Assembly: GCA_002304945.1 (NCBI GenBank)
Contig: DBPQ01000016.1
Location: 6,077-23,227 of the forward strand
Length of the DNA: 17,151 nucleotides
DNA from: Actinomycetales bacterium UBA1416
GTDB taxonomy: Bacteria > Actinomycetota > Actinomycetes > Actinomycetales > Actinomycetaceae
Direction of reading: 5' to 3'
The notes under the pieces are model-generated. The model saw only the letters and a list, made by a program, of their open reading frames with translations, did not search any database and had not been told where the DNA came from. Shown in pieces: positions 12,583-17,151 of this stretch (its first letter is position 1; every line of letters begins with the position of its first letter). The translations under genes were made by a program, and so were the position numbers.

Positions 12583-13499
12583 TGGCTGAGGAGACGAGCT
12601 CGCGCGCGCACACCCTGGACAGGGTCCTCACCGCGCGCGAGCGCGCCCGCAGCCGTCTCGTGGAGCCACCGGCACCGAAGCCCGAACGGAAGCCGCGCGC
12701 GGGGCGGGACCTGCGCGCCGCCACCGCGGTCGGGGTGGGACTCCTCGGCGTCGTCGTCCTGTCCCTGGCGTTCCAGCCGGTGGCCTTCGTGCTCCTCGCC
12801 ATCGTGGCCGCACTCGTGGCGGACTGGGAGCTGGCCCGGGCCATGGGGAGCCGCCGCATCGAGGTCCCGCTCCTCCCGCTGTGGGTCGGGACCGTCGGCA
12901 TGCTCGTCTCCGCCTGGGTCGGCGGGGCGGCGGCACTCGTGACCGCCCTCGTGCTCACCGCCGGAACCGTGTTCGTCTGGCGCCTGCTCGACGGCGGGGG
13001 GCTGGGGGCCGTCCGCGACGCCGCCGCGGGCATCTTCATCGCCGCCTACGTCCCGTTCCTCGCCGGCTTTGCCGTCCTGATCGCCGCACTCGACCGGGGC
13101 CCGCTGCTGGTGGCGACCTTCATCCTCGTCGTCATCGGCAACGACCTCGGCGGATACATCGCCGGCGTCCTGTTCGGGCGGCACCCGATGGCCCCGGGCA
13201 TCAGCCCCAAGAAGTCCTGGGAGGGTTTCGCGGGTTCCGTGGCACTGTCCGCCGCGATCGGCGTGGTCATGCTCGGACCTGTCCTCGGCGCCCCCTGGTG
13301 GTGGGGAATCGCGCTGGGAGTCCTCGCCGTGCTGACCGCCACGACCGGTGACCTGTCCGAGTCCCTGCTCAAGCGGGACCTCGGGATCAAGGATCTCGGC
13401 TCGATCCTCCCGGGACACGGCGGCGTCATGGACCGGCTCGACTCGCTCCTGGTGACGGCCCCCGCCTGCTACCTCGTCTTCTCCCTGGCCCTCGCATGA
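12582..13499 (+). CDS. cdsA: Phosphatidate cytidylyltransferase (CDP-diacylglycerol synthase)
   Basis: 305 residues. It makes CDP-diacylglycerol from phosphatidic acid and CTP, the entry point for membrane phospholipids. A charged cytoplasmic N-terminus of about 45 residues is followed by multiple hydrophobic helices starting at about residue 46. The C-terminal family signature is complete: GRHPMAPGISPKKSWEGF (199-216), TGDLSESLLKRDLGIKDLGS and LPGHGGVMDRLDS (276-288), with metal-binding acidic residues. Overlaps of one base with frr and four bases with rlmN suggest coupled translation. No separate promoter is seen. Confidence 0.96.
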   Translation: MAEETSSRAHTLDRVLTARERARSRLVEPPAPKPERKPRAGRDLRAATAVGVGLLGVVVLSLAFQPVAFVLLAIVAALVADWELARAMGSRRIEVPLLPLWVGTVGMLVSAWVGGAAALVTALVLTAGTVFVWRLLDGGGLGAVRDAAAGIFIAAYVPFLAGFAVLIAALDRGPLLVATFILVVIGNDLGGYIAGVLFGRHPMAPGISPKKSWEGFAGSVALSAAIGVVMLGPVLGAPWWWGIALGVLAVLTATTGDLSESLLKRDLGIKDLGSILPGHGGVMDRLDSLLVTAPACYLVFSLALA

Positions 13500-14656
13500 A
13501 CGAACCCACACCCGTCGAGTCCCTCGACCCGTCCCGCCGCCTCCCGCTGAGCTTCACCGAGCGGCGGCGCGGCCGCGCCCCCCGTCACCTCGCGGACCTC
13601 CCCGCGCCGGAGCGCACGCGCCTCGTCGCCGAGGCCGGCCTGCCCGCCTTCCGGGCCGACCAGCTCTCGCGGCACTACTTCACCCGCTTCACGCGTGACC
13701 CGGACGCGATGACCGACCTGCCCGCCGCGGACCGGCACCGCCTGGCAGATCTCCTCCTGCCCTCCCTCGCCACCGAGGTGCGCACCCTGACCGCGGACCG
13801 CGGGGCCACGCTCAAGACGCTCTGGGAGCTCTTCGACGGCTCCCGCGTCGAGTCGGTGCTCATGGCCTACCCCGGCCGCAACACCGTGTGCATCTCCTCC
13901 GAGGTGGGGTGTGGCATGGCCTGCCCCTTCTGTGCCACGGGGCAGATGGGGCTCACCCGCAACCTCTCCACCGCCGAGATCGTCGAGCAAGTGCGCCTCG
14001 CCGCCGCGGCGTGCGACTCGGGCGCGCTCACGGGCGAGCCCTCCCGGCTGACGAACGTGGTGTTCATGGGCATGGGGGAGCCGATGGCGAACTACGCCGC
14101 GGTCATCGGCGCGGTCCGGCGCCTCGTCGAGCCCCCGCCGGCCGGTTTCGGGCTCTCGGCGCGCAACATCGTCGTCTCCACCGTGGGCCTCGTCCCGCAG
14201 ATCGACCGGTTGGCGGCCGAGGGCATCCCCGTGACGCTCGCCGTCTCCCTCCACGCCCCCGACGACGAGCTGCGGGACGACCTCATCCCCATCAACTCCC
14301 GGTGGAAGGTCGGGGAACTCCTCGACGCCGCCCGGCGCTACTTCGAGGCCACCGGCCGGCGCGTCTCGATCGAGTACGCCCTCATCCGGGACATCAACGA
14401 CCAGCAGTGGCGGGCACAGCGCCTCGCCGACGAGCTGAACCTGCGCGGGCGGGGCTGGGCGCACGTGAACCCCATCCCGCTGAACCCGACGCCGGGCTCC
14501 ATGTGGACCGCCTCGGAGCGGCACGTGGAGGCCACCTTCGTCGACACCCTGATGCGCGCCGGCATCACCACCACCGTCCGGGACACCCGGGGAAGCGACA
14601 TCGACGGCGCCTGCGGCCAGCTCGCGGCGCAGGCACTGACGGGAGGAAAGAGATGA
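13496..14656 (+). CDS. rlmN: Dual-specificity RNA methyltransferase RlmN
   Basis: 386 residues. A radical SAM enzyme that methylates C2 of adenine 2503 in 23S rRNA and adenine 37 in some tRNAs. The [4Fe-4S] motif CGMACPFC places Cys139, Cys143 and Cys146. Also visible are MGMGEPMANY, VVSTVGLVPQI, AVSLHAPDDELR, EYALIRDINDQ and HVNPIPLNPT. The C-terminal Cys373 in RGSDIDGACGQL is the residue methylated and cross-linked during catalysis in characterised enzymes. The ATG overlaps the cdsA stop (ATGA), and its own stop overlaps the next gene in the same way. Like TrmD in this window, it may modify position 37 of tRNA. Confidence 0.97.
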   Translation: MNEPTPVESLDPSRRLPLSFTERRRGRAPRHLADLPAPERTRLVAEAGLPAFRADQLSRHYFTRFTRDPDAMTDLPAADRHRLADLLLPSLATEVRTLTADRGATLKTLWELFDGSRVESVLMAYPGRNTVCISSEVGCGMACPFCATGQMGLTRNLSTAEIVEQVRLAAAACDSGALTGEPSRLTNVVFMGMGEPMANYAAVIGAVRRLVEPPPAGFGLSARNIVVSTVGLVPQIDRLAAEGIPVTLAVSLHAPDDELRDDLIPINSRWKVGELLDAARRYFEATGRRVSIEYALIRDINDQQWRAQRLADELNLRGRGWAHVNPIPLNPTPGSMWTASERHVEATFVDTLMRAGITTTVRDTRGSDIDGACGQLAAQALTGGKR

Positions 14657-15198
14657 GGGACCTGTTCCCACGTGTCCAGCGGTGGCACCACGGGTACCAC
14701 CCCGGCCAGGTCGACGAGTTCTTCGAGAAGGCGCGCCTGAGCTACGAGGGCAAGGCCGGCGATCCCATCACCGAGGAGGACGTGCGCTCCGTCGCGTTCG
14801 ACATGGTGGCCGACGGCTACCAGACCGCCACCGTGGACGCGGCCCTCGACCGTCTCGAGGCGGCCATCGTGCGGAGGCGCCGCGCCGAGTTCACCTCCGA
14901 GAAGTCGGAGGAGGAGTGGATGGAGGAGGCGGTCACCCGGGCGAGTTCGCTCTACCCCCGCCTCCAGCGCCCCGCCGGTGAGCGGTTCGCGGACGCGCAC
15001 GGCCACGGGTACTCCAAGGGCGAGGTGGACGCGCTCTGCGACCGGCTCGTCGACTACTTCGAGGACGGCACCCCCATCACCGCCCAGCAGGTGCGCCGGA
15101 CCACGTTCAAGCGTGCGCGGGCCTCCCGGGCCTACGACGAGGCCGTGGTCGACACCTTCCTCGACCGGGCCGTCGAGGTGCTCCTGGCCGTCGAATGA
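14653..15198 (+). CDS. Small protein with two DivIVA-like domain repeats
   Basis: 181 residues with two related halves. Repeat 1 (about 4-75) has LFPRVQRWHHGYHPGQVDEF, then ITEEDVRSVAF and VDAALDRLEAAI. Repeat 2 (about 100-181) has LYPRLQRP, HGHGYSKGEVDAL, ITAQQVRRTTF and VDTFLDRAVEVL. The GYxxxxVDxF core matches the N-terminal DivIVA/DivI1A domain, which binds curved membrane in known proteins. The long coiled coil of DivIVA/Wag31 is absent; only a short charged linker (about 76-95) joins the repeats. It is therefore probably not the polar scaffold itself. The ATG overlaps the rlmN stop, with GGGAGGAAAG as the ribosome binding site, and the stop overlaps dxr by four bases. Function unknown. 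Confidence 0.85.
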   Translation: MRDLFPRVQRWHHGYHPGQVDEFFEKARLSYEGKAGDPITEEDVRSVAFDMVADGYQTATVDAALDRLEAAIVRRRRAEFTSEKSEEEWMEEAVTRASSLYPRLQRPAGERFADAHGHGYSKGEVDALCDRLVDYFEDGTPITAQQVRRTTFKRARASRAYDEAVVDTFLDRAVEVLLAVE

Positions 15199-16406
15199 GC
15201 ACCGACGTCGTCCTCCTCGGGTCCACCGGGTCGATCGGGACGCAGGCCCTGGAGGTCATCGCCCACGAGGGGATGACCGTCCGCGGCCTCGCTGCCGGCG
15301 GCGCCCAGCTCGACCTGCTCGCCCGCCAGGTCGTGGACACGGGCACCCCGGTTGTCGCCGTCGCCGCCCGTGGGGGGGCCGCGGCCCTGGCCGCTCGCCT
15401 GCGCGACCTCGGCCACACCGGTGCCGTGGAGATCCTCGAGGGGCCCGACGCCGCCCGCGACCTCGCGGCCGCCGCGCACCCCTCGTGGCGGGTCCTGAAC
15501 GGGATGACGGGCGCCGTCGGGCTGGAGCCCGCCCTCGCCGCCCTCGGCGCGGGCGCCACCCTGGCGCTGGCCAACAAGGAGTCCCTCGTGGTCGGCGGCG
15601 ACCTGGTCCGCCAGGTACAGCAGCGTCCGGGCCAGGTGGTCCCCGTGGACTCCGAGCACTCCGCGCTCGCCCAGGCGCTGCGTTCCGGCCGGCACAACCG
15701 CGGCATGTGCGCCGCCGAGGTGGACGGCACGAGCGAGGTGCGCCGGCTCGTCCTCACCGCCTCCGGCGGGCCGTTCCGCGGCCGCACGCGGGCCGACCTC
15801 ACGGCGGTGACGGCGGAGCAGGCCCTCCGACACCCCACGTGGTCCATGGGGCCGGTGGTGACGATCAACTCCTCGACCCTCGTCAACAAGGGCCTCGAAC
15901 TCATCGAGGCCCACCTCCTGTTCGACGTGGACCCCGACGACATCGTCGTGACCGTCCACCCCCAGTCGATCGTCCACTCCATGGTGGAGTTCGTGGACGG
16001 CTCCACCATCGCGCAGGCTTCTCCCCCTGACATGCGGTTGCCCATCGCGCTCGGCCTCACGTGGCCCGACCGCCGCTACCCCGTCCCGACGCTCGACTTC
16101 ACCACCCCCATGGCGTGGACGTTCGAACCGGTCGACGACGACACGTTCCCCGCCATCACCCTCGCGCGCGCCGCCGTCGCCGCCTCCGCCACCCACCCGG
16201 CGGTCCTGAACGCCGCCAACGAGGAGGCGGTGGACGCGTTCCTCGCCGGCCACCTCGCGTACCTCGACATCGTCGGCGTCGTCGAGGAGGTCCTCGCGGC
16301 CCACGACGGAACACCACGGGGCCGGGCCACGTTGGACTCGGTGAACGCCGCGCAGCACTGGGCCCGCGACGTGGCGGGGCGGGCCATCCGGCGCCGCACC
16401 AGCTAG
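15195..16406 (+). CDS. dxr: 1-deoxy-D-xylulose-5-phosphate reductoisomerase
   Basis: 403 residues. It is the first committed enzyme of the MEP isoprenoid pathway, making 2-C-methyl-D-erythritol 4-phosphate with NADPH; it is the target of fosmidomycin. The NADPH-binding loop GSTGSIG (9-15) is clear, and NKES (127-130) follows. Metal ligands Asp152 and Glu154 lie in PVDSEHSAL, and Glu235 in NKGLELIEAHLLF. LTASGGPFRG and HPQSIVHSMVEFVDGS also match the family. The ATG overlaps the previous stop (ATGA). It ends in TAG, whereas the other complete genes of the window end in TGA. A site-2 protease gene follows at once, as in the dxr-rip1-ispG order of mycobacteria. Confidence 0.97.
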   Translation: MSTDVVLLGSTGSIGTQALEVIAHEGMTVRGLAAGGAQLDLLARQVVDTGTPVVAVAARGGAAALAARLRDLGHTGAVEILEGPDAARDLAAAAHPSWRVLNGMTGAVGLEPALAALGAGATLALANKESLVVGGDLVRQVQQRPGQVVPVDSEHSALAQALRSGRHNRGMCAAEVDGTSEVRRLVLTASGGPFRGRTRADLTAVTAEQALRHPTWSMGPVVTINSSTLVNKGLELIEAHLLFDVDPDDIVVTVHPQSIVHSMVEFVDGSTIAQASPPDMRLPIALGLTWPDRRYPVPTLDFTTPMAWTFEPVDDDTFPAITLARAAVAASATHPAVLNAANEEAVDAFLAGHLAYLDIVGVVEEVLAAHDGTPRGRATLDSVNAAQHWARDVAGRAIRRRTS

Positions 16407-16414
16407 GAGAGCAC

Positions 16415-17151
16415 GTGGACTTCGCCCTCGGCGTCATCATCTTCATCCTCGGGCTGCTGGTCTCGATCGCGCTGCACGAGGTCGGCCACCTCGTGCCCGC
16501 CAAGCGGTTCGGCGTGAAGGTCCCCGAGTACTTCGTCGGCTTCGGCCGCACCCTCTGGTCCACCACGCGGGGGGAGACCGAGTACGGCATCAAGGCCCTC
16601 CCGCTCGGCGGCTACGTGCGGCTCGCCGGGATGTACCCCCCCGCTCGCCGGACCGACGGGCGGAACACCCTCGTGGAGGAGGCGCGTGCCGAGGCCCGGG
16701 CCGATCTGCGCCCGGGGGAGGAGCACCGGGCCTTCTCGGCCCTCAGCGTGCCCCGCAAGATCGTCGTGATGCTCGGGGGGCCGCTGATGAACCTCGCCAT
16801 CGCCGCCGTCCTGCTCACGGTCATGATCTCCGGGATCGGCAGCGTTCCCGCGTACACCACCACGATCGCCACCGTGCAGGAGTGCCTCCCGGCCGAGACG
16901 GCCGCGGCGTGCGACGCCCCGCCCGCGGCGGTCGCCGGCTTCCGCCCGGGGGACACCGTGGTCTCGTGGGGCGGGGTCCCCGTCGCGACGTGGGCCGACG
17001 TGACCACACTCATCCGCGACGGCGGGACGGCCGCCACCGACGTCGTCGTGCGGCGGGACGGCGCGGAGGTCACCCTCTCCGTCGCCCCGGCCGAGGTGGA
17101 GCGGCCGGTGTACGACGACGGTGGCGCCCCCGTGCTCTCGGACGGCGAGCC
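16415..17151 (+). CDS. Site-2 intramembrane zinc protease, RseP/Rip1 family (partial)
   Basis: 245 codons are present; the gene runs off the window. These membrane metalloproteases cut anti-sigma factors and other single-span proteins within the bilayer; Rip1 does this in M. tuberculosis. The first transmembrane helix contains the zinc motif HEVGH (21-25), followed by PLGGYVRLAGM and a second hydrophobic segment with GGPLMNLAIA (121-130). A hydrophilic insert at about 74-108 separates them. A PDZ domain begins near residue 150 (AGFRPGDTVVSWGGVPVATW, 174-193). Two cysteines, 157 and 166, lie just before its core. The GTG at 16415 follows GGAGA (16406-16410). The LDG-type third motif lies beyond the window. 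Confidence 0.94.
   Translation, partial: MDFALGVIIFILGLLVSIALHEVGHLVPAKRFGVKVPEYFVGFGRTLWSTTRGETEYGIKALPLGGYVRLAGMYPPARRTDGRNTLVEEARAEARADLRPGEEHRAFSALSVPRKIVVMLGGPLMNLAIAAVLLTVMISGIGSVPAYTTTIATVQECLPAETAAACDAPPAAVAGFRPGDTVVSWGGVPVATWADVTTLIRDGGTAATDVVVRRDGAEVTLSVAPAEVERPVYDDGGAPVLSDGE

Noticed and set aside
1..17151. Defence island, biosynthetic cluster, CRISPR or mobile element
   Set aside because: Every sizeable stretch is occupied by recognisable core genes. I saw no regular spaced repeats, transposase or toxin-antitoxin pair.

Overview
The window is a strongly GC-rich stretch of core chromosome from an actinobacterium. Gene order and proteins both point there: rpsP-khpA-rimM-trmD-rplS-lepB-rnhB-DUF2469-yraN-comM-dprA-xerC, a divergent M23-family gene, then rpsB-tsf-pyrH-frr-cdsA-rlmN-(DivIVA-domain gene)-dxr-site-2 protease. 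This order resembles the one I recall from Mycobacterium and Streptomyces. The TrmD-acetyltransferase fusion and the overall style suggest the order Micrococcales, but I cannot name a genus. I see no mobile element, CRISPR array, tRNA or rRNA gene.

Region 1 (1-2723) is a ribosome and tRNA-maturation cluster: the end of S16, the RNA-binding protein KhpA, the 30S maturation factor RimM, TrmD carrying an extra C-terminal GNAT acetyltransferase, and L19. Hairpins without a U-tract follow khpA and rplS. Region 2 (2791-4518) holds signal peptidase I, RNase HII and a DUF2469 protein. Region 3 (4637-8579) holds YraN, ComM, DprA and XerC, a DNA-processing set (nuclease-like protein, transformation helicase, ssDNA-to-RecA loader, dimer-resolving recombinase). 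Region 4 (8584-9436) has a secreted M23-fold protein on the minus strand and, back to back with it, a 313-bp gene-free stretch with divergent promoters and a highly structured rpsB leader. Region 5 (9437-11226) is S2 and EF-Ts, closed by a strong hairpin. Region 6 (11294 to the end) runs pyrH-frr-cdsA-rlmN-DivIVA-domain-dxr-rip. Its genes from pyrH to dxr overlap by 1 or 4 nt at every junction, linking UMP phosphorylation, ribosome recycling, CDP-diacylglycerol synthesis, 23S rRNA/tRNA methylation, a polar-domain protein and MEP isoprenoid synthesis.

The most interesting observations are these. (a) TrmD is fused to a PaiA-like GNAT domain, and its catalytic Asp appears to be Glu. (b) Five genes (rimM, lepB, DUF2469, xerC and the M23 gene) each have a -10-like hexamer exactly 6 nt before the start codon, which predicts leaderless mRNAs. 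(c) The S2 tail carries four 13-residue repeats. (d) A compact protein made of two DivIVA-like repeats sits between rlmN and dxr. (e) The M23 protein lacks the usual catalytic histidines. I did not find a clearly new multi-gene system; most of the window is conserved housekeeping sequence.
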